Shown here: positions 8,899 to 16,820 of the stretch, piece by piece
Layout of the letters: each line of letters begins with the position of its first letter
Numbering within the stretch: the stretch's first letter is position 1
Source of the DNA: Kribbella sp. ALI-6-A
Lineage (GTDB): Bacteria > Actinomycetota > Actinomycetes > Propionibacteriales > Kribbellaceae
Reading direction: 5' to 3'
Length of the DNA: 64,000 nucleotides
NCBI RefSeq assembly: GCF_001984195.1
Contig: NZ_MTQN01000008.1
Coordinates: forward strand, 434,001-498,000
The notes under the pieces: generated by a model
The model's database searches: none
What the model was told of the DNA's origin: nothing
The model's input: the letters and a program-made list of their open reading frames with translations, nothing else
Program-made: the position numbers and the translations under genes

Positions 8899-10050
8899 GT
8901 GACCATCGAACCTTTCCGGCTGGCGATTCCCCAGCAACAGCTCGACGATCTCGCGCTGCGGCTGGACCTGACTCGCTGGCCCGACGAGCTTCCCGGCGTC
9001 GGCTGGGCGTACGGCGTACCGCGGGACCATCTGCGCGAGCTGGTCGAGTACTGGCGGCACGAGTACGACTGGCGCGCCGCCGAGGCCCGCTTGAACGAGT
9101 GGCCGCAGTTCACCACGACGATCGACGGCACCCGGGTCCACTTCGCGCGGGTGCCGTCGCCCGAGCCGGACGCGATCCCACTGGTGATCACGCACGGCTG
9201 GCCGGGTTCGATCGCGGAGTTCGTCGAGGTTGCGGGACCGCTGACGGATCCTCGCGCGCACGGCGCCCCCGACGCGCCGGCCTTCGAACTGGTGATTCCG
9301 AGCATCCCGGGATTCGGCCTGTCCGGCCCGACCACCGAGCCGGGCTGGGAGGTCAACCGGATCGCCCGCGCCTTCGCCGAGCTGATGGACCGGCTCGGCT
9401 TCCGCCGGTACGGCGTACAGGGTGGTGACTGGGGCGCCGGAATCTCCCGGGAGCTCGGGCGGATCCGGCCGGGCCAGGTGATCGGCGTCCACCTCAACCT
9501 GCTGCCCGGCGGCGGCGCGACTGCTGAGCCGACCGAGCAAGAGCTGGCCGGGCTCGATCCGGCCGAGCGCGCCCGGACCATCGCTTCCTGGCAACGGATG
9601 CGTGCGTGGCAGCAGGAGAAGCAGGGCTATGCCGATCTGCAGTCGACCCGGCCGCAGACCCTCGCCTACGCGCTGGTCGACTCGCCGGTGGGGCAGCTGG
9701 CCTGGATCGCGGAGAAGTTTCACGAGTGGGCCGATCCCGCGCAGCCGATCGGCCGCGACCACCTGCTGACCACGGTGATGCTCTACTGGCTCACCGGTAC
9801 GGCGGGATCGGCCGGGCGGATCTACTACGAGCGCGCCCACCACGGCCGCCCGGTCGAGCCGTCGCGCACGCCGACCGCGCTGGCCGACTTCGCCCACGAC
9901 AACTTCATCCCGCTCCGGGCGATCGCCGACCGGACCGACAACATCGTGCGCTGGACGTCGTACCCGCACGGTGGTCACTTCGCCGCGCTGGAGCAACCGG
10001 CCGTGCTGGTCGACGACGTCCGCGCGTTCTTCCGGGAGCTAGGCCGGTAA
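8899..10050 (+). CDS. Epoxide hydrolase (EHN-type alpha/beta hydrolase)
   Basis: A 383-aa enzyme like microsomal-type epoxide hydrolases. The N-terminal EHN lid region (about 1-105) includes PFRLAIPQQQLDDLALRL. The oxyanion motif is HGWPGS and the nucleophile Asp lies in GGDWGA. The catalytic His lies near the end in YPHGGHFAALEQP. It opens epoxides to diols. The GTG at 8899 begins the EHN domain exactly; an earlier ATG at 8863 would add an Arg-rich extension. The 3' end overlaps the convergent MalY gene by 12 bp. Confidence 0.93.
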   Translation: MTIEPFRLAIPQQQLDDLALRLDLTRWPDELPGVGWAYGVPRDHLRELVEYWRHEYDWRAAEARLNEWPQFTTTIDGTRVHFARVPSPEPDAIPLVITHGWPGSIAEFVEVAGPLTDPRAHGAPDAPAFELVIPSIPGFGLSGPTTEPGWEVNRIARAFAELMDRLGFRRYGVQGGDWGAGISRELGRIRPGQVIGVHLNLLPGGGATAEPTEQELAGLDPAERARTIASWQRMRAWQQEKQGYADLQSTRPQTLAYALVDSPVGQLAWIAEKFHEWADPAQPIGRDHLLTTVMLYWLTGTAGSAGRIYYERAHHGRPVEPSRTPTALADFAHDNFIPLRAIADRTDNIVRWTSYPHGGHFAALEQPAVLVDDVRAFFRELGR

Positions 10051-11163
10051 CGCGGCGTTCATCCGGTCGAGCATCTCGGTCAGCAGCTCCGGGCCGGTGC
10101 CGAAGTTCAGCCGGACCCGGTCACGGCCGGCCGGGTCGTAATCCGAACCGGGGCCCAAGGCAACTTTCGCCCGGTCCAGGAAGTACGCCGCCGGATCCGG
10201 CGCGAGCCCGAGCCCGGCGCAGTCCAGCCAACCCAGGTACGTCGCCTGCGGTGGCGACCAGGTGACGCCGGCCGGCAGTCGCTCGCCGATCAGCGTACGG
10301 TTCCGGTCCAGCTGCGCGATCAACGCGTCCAGCCAGGCATCGCCGTCGGCGAAGGCCGCCTCGGCCGCGATCACCCCGAGCAGGCCAACCTGCTCGGCTG
10401 TGAACGGCAACCGCCGGACGACGTCTTGCGCGCGGTCGGAGGCGGTGACGAGCAACGCGCACTTGAGTCCGGCCAGGTTGAATGCCTTGGACGCCGAGGT
10501 CAGCGCGATCCCGCGCTCGCGCGCGGCGTCCGAGACCTCCAGCCAGGGCACGAACTCGGCGCCGGGAAGAACCAGCGGAGCGTGGATCTCGTCGGCCAGC
10601 ACCCATGCGTCGTACTCGGCGCAGAGCTCGGCGATCTGCTCCAGCTCGTCGCGCGGCAGCACCCGGCCGGTCGGATTGTGCGGACTCGCCAGGATCAGGA
10701 TTCGCAGTCCGTCGCGCAGCTCGACCGCCAGTCGGTCGAGGTCGAACGACCCGTCGGTCCGTAAGGGAATCTGCCGAATCGTGAAGCCCGCCGGCGGAAG
10801 TTGCTCGAGAAACGGTGGATAGCCCGCTGTCGCGAAGCCGACCTTGCCGCCCGGCGCGAGCACCCGGCACAGCTCGATCAGCCCGATCAGAACCTCGGGG
10901 ATCAGCGTCAGCCGATCGGGATCCACCCGCCATCCGAGCCGGCGGGCGGCGAAGCCGGTGAAGGCCGCGCGCAGCTGGGGAGTGACTTCGTGCGCGTAGC
11001 CGAGATCGCTGCGGGCGATCGCGTCGTGCAGGACGGCGGCGATCGGCGGCGCCAGCGCGAAGTCGAGCTCGGCGACGGTCGCGCCGATCACACCCGGCGG
11101 ATGCCCGGACCACTTCTCACTGCGCCGCTGCCGCAGGACTTCGAGCTGGGGAACCGTCAGCAT
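10039..11163 (-). CDS. MalY/PatB family PLP-dependent aminotransferase or C-S lyase
   Basis: A 374-aa fold-type I PLP enzyme. The Schiff-base Lys is in SASKAFNLAGLKCA, the Asp that binds the pyridine nitrogen in VLADEIHAPL, and the conserved SPHNPTGR loop precedes it. MalY/PatB members cleave cystathionine or other S-alkyl-cysteines. The ATG at 11163 opens with MLTVPQLEVLRQRRSEKW; the following KW is typical. The gene is divergent from DUF2461. Exact substrate not determinable. Confidence 0.9.
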   Translation of the reverse strand: MLTVPQLEVLRQRRSEKWSGHPPGVIGATVAELDFALAPPIAAVLHDAIARSDLGYAHEVTPQLRAAFTGFAARRLGWRVDPDRLTLIPEVLIGLIELCRVLAPGGKVGFATAGYPPFLEQLPPAGFTIRQIPLRTDGSFDLDRLAVELRDGLRILILASPHNPTGRVLPRDELEQIAELCAEYDAWVLADEIHAPLVLPGAEFVPWLEVSDAARERGIALTSASKAFNLAGLKCALLVTASDRAQDVVRRLPFTAEQVGLLGVIAAEAAFADGDAWLDALIAQLDRNRTLIGERLPAGVTWSPPQATYLGWLDCAGLGLAPDPAAYFLDRAKVALGPGSDYDPAGRDRVRLNFGTGPELLTEMLDRMNAALPA

Positions 11164-11216
11164 CGGTTCAGGCTACCGACCACGGCGGGCCGCGGCGCGG
11201 CAATTAGGGTGAGGCC

Positions 11217-11843
11217 ATGAGCTTCACCGGGTTCCCGGTCGCCGCGCTGGACTTCTACGACGACCTCGAGATGGACAACAGCAAGACCTTCTGGGCCGAG
11301 CACAAGCACGTGTACGAGCAGTCGGTGCGGGCTCCGATGGCCGCTCTGCTGGCAGAGCTCGAACCGGAGTTCGGCCCGGCGAAGATCTTCCGGCCGTACC
11401 GCGACGTGCGGTTCGCCAAGGACAAGACGCCGTACAAGACGCACCAGGGCGCGTTCCTGCCGACCGGACCGTCCACCGGCCGGTACGTCGAACTGTCGGC
11501 GCCGGGCGTGCGGGTCGGGGCCGGGTTCTACGAGGCGGCCGCGGACCGGCTCGGCCGGATCCGGACGGCGATCGACGAGGACCGCCGCGGCAAGGAACTG
11601 GAGAAACTGCTGGCCCGGCTGGTCGCCGAAGGATGGACGGTCGGTGGCGACAAGCTGAAGACCACCCCGCGCGGGTACGACGCCGGCCATCCGCGGATCG
11701 AGCTGTTGCGGCACAAGTCGCTCGCGCTCAGCCGGTCGTACGGGTTCGAGCCGGTGATCCACAGCGCCGAACTGGTCGACCGGATCCGCACCGACTGGCG
11801 CGCCGTCACCCCGCTGCTGGACTGGCTCGACGCCAACGCCTGA
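11217..11843 (+). CDS. DUF2461 (TIGR02453) family protein
   Basis: A 208-aa protein matching DUF2461 over its full length: FTGFPVAALDFYDDLEMDN, WAEHKHVYEQSVRAP, then FRPYRDVRFAKDKTPYKTH, which is the strongest family block. The family is widespread and has no proven reaction. The gene ends 13 bp before the convergent XRE regulator. Confidence 0.9.
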   Translation: MSFTGFPVAALDFYDDLEMDNSKTFWAEHKHVYEQSVRAPMAALLAELEPEFGPAKIFRPYRDVRFAKDKTPYKTHQGAFLPTGPSTGRYVELSAPGVRVGAGFYEAAADRLGRIRTAIDEDRRGKELEKLLARLVAEGWTVGGDKLKTTPRGYDAGHPRIELLRHKSLALSRSYGFEPVIHSAELVDRIRTDWRAVTPLLDWLDANA

Positions 11844-11856
11844 GGCGGACCGGCGG

Positions 11857-12723
11857 TCAGAAGTCCTTGAGAATGGTCGAGATCAGGTCGCGGGTCTTGT
11901 TCGGCGGCGGGGCCGCGACGCAGAGGGCTTCCATCGTCGCCGTGTACTGGTCGAGGTCCTCGAGCTTGTCGAGGTACAGCGCACTGGTCAGGTGCTCGAT
12001 GTAGACGATGTCGGGCAGATCCTGCTCGGGAAACCGCAGGATGCTGTACGCGCCACCGGTCGCCGCGTGGCCACCGGCCTCGAACGGCATCACCTGCAGC
12101 GTCACGTTCGGCATGTAGGTGGCCTCGATCAGGTGCTCGAGCTGAGCGCGCATCGCTTTCACGCCGCCGATCGGCCGGCGCAGCGCCGACTCGTCGACGA
12201 CGGCCCAGAGCCGGACCGGGCTCACCCGGGTGAGCACCTCCTGGCGGCTGACCCGCAGCGACACCCGGCGGTCGACCTCGTCGGCCGGAATCAGCCCACG
12301 GCCGAGCTGAACGACGGCGCGCACGTACTCCTGGGTCTGCAGCAGACCGGGCACGAACTGCAGCTCGTAGGTACGAATCAGCTGGGCGGAGGCTTCCAGA
12401 CCGAGGTAGGAGTGGAACCAGCTCGGCAGCACGTCGCCGAAGCGGTGCCACCAGCCGGGGTTGTTGGCGTCGCGGGCCAGCGACAGCAGCCGCTCGCGCT
12501 CCTCGGGGTCGTCCAGCCCGTAGAGCCGGAGCAGGTCGGCGACGTCGCGCTCCTTGAAACCGACCCGGCCGAGCTCCATCCGGCTGACCTTCGACTCCGA
12601 CGACCGGATCTCCCAGCCCGCGTCGGACCGCGAAATACCGGCGGCCTCACGCATCCGGCGCAGGTGCGCTCCCAAGATGATGCGTAGCGCTGTCGGCCCG
12701 CTTTGCGCGCCCGACTCCGTCAC
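11857..12723 (-). CDS. Scr1-type XRE/DUF5753 transcriptional regulator
   Basis: A 288-aa protein. Residues about 10-70 are an XRE helix-turn-helix (LRRMREAAGISRSDAGWEIR, then SKVSRMELGR). Residues about 85-275 are a DUF5753 sensor (NNPGWWHRFGDVLPSWF, LQFVPGLLQTQEYVRAV). In streptomycetes such proteins pair with small DUF397 partners in development and antibiotic regulation (WhiJ/BldB-like networks). The partner here is the DUF397 gene at 13853. The GTG at 12723 is preferred because GGAGG sits 5 nt before it, while an alternative GTG at 12729 overlaps that GGAGG. Confidence 0.9.
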   Translation of the reverse strand: MTESGAQSGPTALRIILGAHLRRMREAAGISRSDAGWEIRSSESKVSRMELGRVGFKERDVADLLRLYGLDDPEERERLLSLARDANNPGWWHRFGDVLPSWFHSYLGLEASAQLIRTYELQFVPGLLQTQEYVRAVVQLGRGLIPADEVDRRVSLRVSRQEVLTRVSPVRLWAVVDESALRRPIGGVKAMRAQLEHLIEATYMPNVTLQVMPFEAGGHAATGGAYSILRFPEQDLPDIVYIEHLTSALYLDKLEDLDQYTATMEALCVAAPPPNKTRDLISTILKDF

Positions 12724-13001
12724 ACTCACCTCCGACGCCTCAGCTGTGCCTCTGTCGTACCCCGAGGCAAATCATCGCACGGCGGGCCGACGATCTGTCG
12801 CCGTTGTTCGGCAAGAGTCGTGGCGCCCGGCGAATCACTACCCAAAGTGACCCCGAGCCGGATGCGCCGCGCCCCACCCACTCAATTTGTCCGGACATAG
12901 TAGCGGCCGAAGAGGCCCTGGACCAGGCCCGAATCCCGGCGTGCGCGCCGCTGCTGAGCCTGAATCGGGTCTTCGGCAGGTCACAAACGGAAAACGTGCG
13001 A

Positions 13002-13031
13002 ATGCACGTGCATCGGGCGCTTGCATTCGCA
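13002..13031. promoter_or_regulatory. Composite TGCA operator, copy A
   Basis: A palindrome ATGCACGTGCAT at 13002-13013 is followed after 7 nt by TTGCATTCGCA at 13021-13031. The same arrangement recurs at 14116-14145. Each half is TGCA-N2-TGCA (the second one degenerate to CGCA here). It overlaps the -35 hexamer of the plus-strand promoter. Binding by the XRE/DUF5753 protein is inferred from the location of both copies. Confidence 0.65.
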
Positions 13032-13049
13032 GCGTGCCGACGCCATGAT
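13021..13049 (+). promoter_or_regulatory. Candidate promoter toward the small ORFs
   Basis: TTGCAT (13021-13026), 17-bp spacer, CATGAT (13044-13049). The -35 lies within the right half of operator copy A, so binding there should block or recruit polymerase. It points to the small genes at 13181 and 13399. Confidence 0.4.
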
Positions 13050-13180
13050 TGATTCATGCACAGAAGGTGAGCTGGATCTCGCGCCAAGTGACATCTCCGT
13101 CGCAGACGCGAACCAGCAGGCCGGACCTTTGGCCCGTCGGCGGTTCGCCGCCGGCATGACTGGTTGGGGTACCCGAGTCG

Positions 13181-13375
13181 ATGAGTGACCACGACGCACA
13201 GCCCGCCGAGTCCGTCGCCGCGCAGACCGGCGACCGGGCGCCCGACGAGCTCACCGAGCGGGAGATCCAGGAACTGGTGGCGCGCTGCCCCGAGCAGCAG
13301 CGCTGGGCCTTCGAAGGGTGGCTGCGCGGCGTCCGTCAGCTCGACGGCGACCCGATTGTGAGCCTGAGCCCATGA
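13181..13375 (+). CDS. Small acidic protein, unknown function
   Basis: A 64-aa acidic protein not recognised, with a helical core (LTEREIQELVARCPEQQRWAFEGWLRGV) preceded by a flexible Ala/Glu/Asp-rich start. In-frame codons have normal G/C third-position bias, supporting a real gene, but the Shine-Dalgarno is weak. Its TGA overlaps an ATG (13372) of the next frame. It sits inside the XRE/DUF397 island downstream of operator copy A. Confidence 0.5.
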   Translation: MSDHDAQPAESVAAQTGDRAPDELTEREIQELVARCPEQQRWAFEGWLRGVRQLDGDPIVSLSP

Positions 13376-13398
13376 ACACCGATCGAGGAGGACGGAAA

Positions 13399-13590
13399 AT
13401 GGTGCGGATCTGGTTGGGTGACCACCTGATCGCCGAGTACGTCGCGGAGCCGGACCGGGCCTCGCGCTACCAGCGGGTGATGACGCCCAAGTTCACCGGT
13501 CTGCGCATCACTGTCGACAACGCGGCCGGCCCCGGCAGCGCCTCGGAACTGCCGCGCAGCGAGCAGCTCTGGCCGCTCACCGTGCAGTAG
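13399..13590 (+). CDS. Small protein, unknown function
   Basis: A 63-aa protein not recognised: MVRIWLGDHLIAEYVAEPDR, later PKFTGLRITVDN and EQLWPLTVQ. It looks like a compact beta-rich fold. The ATG at 13399 has AGGAGG 7 nt upstream and is preferred; an in-frame ATG at 13372 would overlap the previous stop (ATGA). With 13181 it forms a likely two-gene unit downstream of operator copy A, ending before paired terminators. Confidence 0.6.
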   Translation: MVRIWLGDHLIAEYVAEPDRASRYQRVMTPKFTGLRITVDNAAGPGSASELPRSEQLWPLTVQ

Positions 13591-13688
13591 GCCCTAGTAA
13601 TACAGCCCTCTGAACGACCGCTCGCGGGCCAGTGATCGGGTCCGCCGGCGGTGCACCACCGCTCCATGGTTCTCGGAGCGCCTCGATG

Positions 13689-13758
13689 GAAAGGCCGTCT
13701 CCCTCCTCAGGTGACGGCTGGGCAAAAGGCCGTCCTCCTCCTCAAGGGACGGCCTTTT
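13689..13758. terminator. Terminator hairpin with a degenerate upstream duplicate
   Basis: A perfect 12-bp inverted repeat, AAAAGGCCGTCC (13724-13735) and GGACGGCCTTTT (13747-13758), gives a hairpin with T tracts on both strands, so a bidirectional rho-independent terminator. Just upstream, 13689-13718 repeats the left arm and loop in degenerate form (GAAAGGCCGTC, CCTCCTCAGG, GACGGC), a tandem duplication whose copy has lost its right arm. Confidence 0.75.
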
Positions 13759-13793
13759 GTCATGCCCGGGCCGACCAGCGGCCGGCAGACATG

Positions 13794-13833
13794 AAGAGGC
13801 CCCCTCACCGCTCGCCCGGTGAGGGGGCCTCTT
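13794..13833. terminator. Bidirectional terminator before DUF397
   Basis: Perfect 17-bp inverted repeat, arms 13794-13810 and 13817-13833, 6-nt loop (CTCGCC), with AAGAG and CTCTT at the ends. It lies 20 bp from the end of the minus-strand DUF397 gene and follows the plus-strand terminator at 13724. Confidence 0.8.
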
Positions 13834-13852
13834 GTCTTGGGTCGGACCCGGT

Positions 13853-14086
13853 TCAGGCGAGGTCGTCGAACTCCCCGTCCTGAACGCCGCCGAGGAACGC
13901 CTCGATCTCCGCCTGGGTGAAGACCAGGGCCGGGCCGTCGGTGTGGCGCGAGTTCCGCATCGCCACGCCGCCGCCCGGAAGCTTCGCCACCTCAACGCAG
14001 TTGCCGTTGGGGCCACTCCGCTGACTCTTGCGCCAGACCAGCTCGCTCATCGCGTCGCCGGGCATGCCGTTGTAGACAGCAGTCAT
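13853..14086 (-). CDS. DUF397 domain protein
   Basis: A 77-aa DUF397 protein: VWRKSQRSGPNGNCVEVAKL, then VAMRNSRHTDGPALVFTQAE, and FLGGVQDGEFDD at the end. DUF397 proteins occur next to Scr1/DUF5753 XRE regulators and are thought to bind or antagonise them. The ATG at 14086 has GGAAGG 8 nt before it; ATGs at 14065 and 14050 are in frame and would give shorter forms closer to the usual family length. Operator copy B overlaps its promoter. Confidence 0.9.
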   Translation of the reverse strand: MTAVYNGMPGDAMSELVWRKSQRSGPNGNCVEVAKLPGGGVAMRNSRHTDGPALVFTQAEIEAFLGGVQDGEFDDLA

Positions 14087-14115
14087 CAGCTGCACCTTCC
14101 GTACGTCTTTGGCAT

Positions 14116-14149
14116 ATGCACGTGCATTTGGGCTTGCATTTGCATCGTA
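14116..14149 (-). promoter_or_regulatory. DUF397 promoter with composite TGCA operator, copy B
   Basis: ATGCACGTGCAT at 14116-14127, 6-nt gap, TTGCATTTGCAT at 14134-14145. A minus-strand -10 hexamer TACGAT (plus 14144-14149) overlaps the operator edge, so the operator covers the start-site region of the DUF397 transcript. The spacing of the two halves is 1 bp shorter than in copy A. Confidence 0.65.
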
Positions 14150-14548
14150 CACGTTGGAGGCGCTTGTGTCCGGTCCAATACGCGGTGTGACCGAGGGTGT
14201 GTCGCCGGCCCGGTGCAGCGTCGCTATGGGTGATGGAAACCGGCCCTCGGACGCTTCCGGGCGACTCGGTGATTGGCCCGCGCCCGGCAGGGGAAGACTC
14301 CGACCGGACCCCCGTACGTCGTACTCGCGTGCCGCTGCTGGTACGCCGGCTCGGGGGCCTCGCCGGACTCGCGCCGGCGACCATGTCAGGACGTGGCGGC
14401 CGATGCGGAATCCCTTGCCTAGTTGAGAAATCAGGCTTTTCGGATCTGGCTCGGACAACACTCCCGAGCGGGCTGATCCAGGGCCGCACTGGTATCAAAA
14501 TGCACTACGATGACCGCACTGTTTCCCTACAACACAAAGGCTGCGTCG
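14150..14548. promoter_or_regulatory. Intergenic region before the DUF574 methyltransferase
   Basis: About 400 bp with no frame I would call coding. The one element of note is TACGAT at 14506-14511, a possible -10 that would start a transcript about 30 nt before the methyltransferase ATG at 14549. No partner -35 is clear. It lies within a short TGCAC-containing stretch. Confidence 0.35.
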
Positions 14549-15376
14549 ATGGCGACTTCCGACGGCCCGGGGGCAACTCCGGCGTTCGACACCTCCCAAC
14601 CCACCATCGCCCGCGTGTACGACGCGCTGCTGGGTGGCAAGGACAACTTCGCCGTCGACCGTGAGGGTGCGGCGACCTACCTGAAGTACGTCCCGGATGC
14701 CGGTCGTTGCGCGATCGACAACCGGGCCGCGCTGGTGCGGGGCGTTCAGTACCTCGTCCGCGACGCGGGCGTCGACCAGTTCCTGGACATCGGCAGCGGC
14801 CTGCCGACCCAGAAGAACACCCACCAGGCGGCGCAGGAGATCAACCCGAACGCCAAGGTGGTCTACGTCGACGTCGACCCGATCGTGCTCGCGCACGGCC
14901 GGGCGCTGCTGGCCACCAACGACAACACCACCGTGGTGACGGCCGATCTGCGGCAGCCGCAGGAGATCCTCGACCACCCGGACGTGAAGCGCCAGCTGGA
15001 CTTCAGCCGCCCGATCGCGCTGATGGTCGTCGGTATCCACATGCACTTCCACGACGACGAGAAGCCCGACGAGTGGGTCCGCACCCTCATGGACCAGCTG
15101 GTCCCGGGCAGCTACCTGTTCATCACCGACTTCGTCGACACCGGTGAGCCGCTGCAGAAGGCGATGGAGCAGGCCGGCCTGGAGAGCCTGGGCAACGGCT
15201 GGATCCGGACCCCGGAGCGGATCGAGCAGCACTTCCTCGGCATGCCGCTGGTGCCGCCGGGCCTGGACTTCCTCGAGCGCTGGAACCCGTCGGCCCCCGA
15301 CGACGAGGTGCCGGACGTCGACGAGCTGCAGCCCTACCAGAAGATTCTGATGGCCGGTATCGCCAAGAAGGTCTGA
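14549..15376 (+). CDS. DUF574 (Methyltransf_19) SAM-dependent methyltransferase
   Basis: A 275-aa actinomycete-specific methyltransferase family. Features: ARVYDALLGGKDNFAVDRE near the start, SAM-binding QFLDIGSGLPT, acidic VVYVDVDP, and IALMVVGIHMHF. The target is unknown. These genes are numerous in streptomycetes and often sit near XRE/DUF397 genes, as here. The ATG at 14549 follows AAAGG by 8 nt; an in-frame ATG at 14510 overlaps the putative -10. Confidence 0.9.
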   Translation: MATSDGPGATPAFDTSQPTIARVYDALLGGKDNFAVDREGAATYLKYVPDAGRCAIDNRAALVRGVQYLVRDAGVDQFLDIGSGLPTQKNTHQAAQEINPNAKVVYVDVDPIVLAHGRALLATNDNTTVVTADLRQPQEILDHPDVKRQLDFSRPIALMVVGIHMHFHDDEKPDEWVRTLMDQLVPGSYLFITDFVDTGEPLQKAMEQAGLESLGNGWIRTPERIEQHFLGMPLVPPGLDFLERWNPSAPDDEVPDVDELQPYQKILMAGIAKKV

Positions 15377-15390
15377 CCCGCACGTCTCCC

Positions 15391-15428
15391 GAAGGCGCGC
15401 GTTCCTGATCCTGGGAACGCGCGCCTTC
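15391..15428 (+). terminator. Rho-independent-type terminator after DUF574 gene
   Basis: Perfect 15-bp inverted repeat, arms 15391-15405 and 15414-15428, 8-nt loop, starting 15 nt after the methyltransferase stop and ending 30 nt before the permease start. Confidence 0.8.
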
Positions 15429-15458
15429 GTCGTCACCCGGATGTGATCGACTACCGCC

Positions 15459-16688
15459 ATGACGCAGCTGCGGCGGGACCTGGGAGTCGGCGATGCGGTG
15501 GTGGTCGGCCTCGGCGCGATGATCGGTGCCGGGGTCTTCGTGGTCTTCGCCCCGGCCGCCGGGATCGCCGGCGCGAGCCTGCTGATCGCCCTCGCGGTCG
15601 CCGCGGTGGTTGCCTATTGCAACGCGACGTCGTCGGCCCGGCTGGCCGCCGTCCATCCGCAGTCCGGTGGGACCTACGTCTACGGCCGCGAACGGCTGAG
15701 CCCGTTCTGGGGTTACCTGGCCGGCTGGGCGTTCGTCGTCGGCAAGACCGCGTCCTGCGCGGCGATGGCGCTCACCGTCGGCTCGTACCTGTGGCCCGGG
15801 CAAGGGCGCGTGGTCGCTGTCGTCGCGGTCGTCGCCGTGACGACCCTGAACTACTTCGGCGTGCAGAAGTCCGCCTGGGCGAGCCGTGTGATCGTCGCCG
15901 TCGTCCTGCTGGTGCTCGCGGTGGTCGTCGTGGTCGGTCTGACCGCGGACGCGGCCGACTTCCAGCGGCTCGAGATCGGCAGCTCCGTTCCCCTGTCGGG
16001 TGTGCTCCAGGCGGCCGGCCTGCTGTTCTTCGCCTTCGCCGGTTACGCGCGGATCGCGACGCTGGGCGAGGAGGTCCGTGATCCGGCCCGGACGATTCCC
16101 CGCGCCGTCCCGCTCGCGCTGGCGATCACCTTCGGCACGTACGTCGCCGTCGCCGTCACCACCCTCGTCGTGCTCGGACCGGATCGCCTGGCCGCCTCCC
16201 CGGATCCGCTCGCGGACGTCGTGCACGCCGCCGGCGTACCGCTGCTCGGCCCGGTCGTACGGGCCGGCGCCACCGTCGCGGCGCTCGGCGCGCTGCTCGC
16301 GCTGATCCTCGGCGTCTCCCGCACCACCTTGGCGATGGCGCGGGACGGTCACCTGCCGCGTCGCCTGGCCGCGATCCACCCGCGCTACCAGGTCCCGCAC
16401 CACGCCGAGCTCGCGGTCGGGCTCGTGGTCGTCCTGGTCGCCGCGACGACCGACCTCCGCGGCGCGATCGGCTTCTCGTCGTTCGGCGTGCTGGTCTACT
16501 ACGCGATCGCCAACGCCTCGGCCTGGACGCTGCGCCCACGCCGGTACGCCGTACCGGTGGTCGGCCTGATCGGTTGCCTCGGGCTGGCCTTTTCCCTGCC
16601 GTGGGCGTCGATCGCCGTCGGCTCGGCCGTCCTGGCCGTCGGCGTACTGCTGTACTGGGCCAGCGGGCGACGACGCGTACGGTCTTGA
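15459..16688 (+). CDS. APC family amino-acid permease
   Basis: A 409-aa, roughly 12-helix cytoplasmic-membrane transporter. TM1 holds the APC unwound Gly motif (GLGAMIGAGVFVVF). The TM6 counterpart is FFAFAGYARIATLGEEVRDP, followed by the conserved cytoplasmic IPRAV. The substrate is probably an amino acid or amine. The ATG at 15459 lies 30 nt after the DUF574 terminator. No biosynthetic partner is adjacent. Confidence 0.9.
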   Translation: MTQLRRDLGVGDAVVVGLGAMIGAGVFVVFAPAAGIAGASLLIALAVAAVVAYCNATSSARLAAVHPQSGGTYVYGRERLSPFWGYLAGWAFVVGKTASCAAMALTVGSYLWPGQGRVVAVVAVVAVTTLNYFGVQKSAWASRVIVAVVLLVLAVVVVVGLTADAADFQRLEIGSSVPLSGVLQAAGLLFFAFAGYARIATLGEEVRDPARTIPRAVPLALAITFGTYVAVAVTTLVVLGPDRLAASPDPLADVVHAAGVPLLGPVVRAGATVAALGALLALILGVSRTTLAMARDGHLPRRLAAIHPRYQVPHHAELAVGLVVVLVAATTDLRGAIGFSSFGVLVYYAIANASAWTLRPRRYAVPVVGLIGCLGLAFSLPWASIAVGSAVLAVGVLLYWASGRRRVRS

Positions 16689-16820
16689 ACCCCAGTTTCA
16701 CGCCACACCGTTGCCCAGGGCATGCATGGGATCCGGGCGGTTGGGTACGAGCCTGATCAGGAACGTGACCGTGGTCCAGAGATGTGCCACGCCGTGACTA
16801 CCTGTCGCGAGGTCGTACCG

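Larger units (their letters stand above)
12724..13180. promoter_or_regulatory. Control region between XRE/DUF5753 gene and small ORFs
   Basis: This 457-bp gap has no frame with convincing coding bias. It holds a minus-strand TACTAT hexamer (plus 12897-12902) that could drive the XRE gene, the composite operator at 13002-13031, and a plus-strand promoter at 13021-13049. The rest is unassigned. Confidence 0.5.

Noticed and set aside
13056-13070. Four-codon ORF (MHRR) after the promoter at 13021
   Set aside because: Too short to evaluate; the position 6 nt after a possible -10 may be chance.
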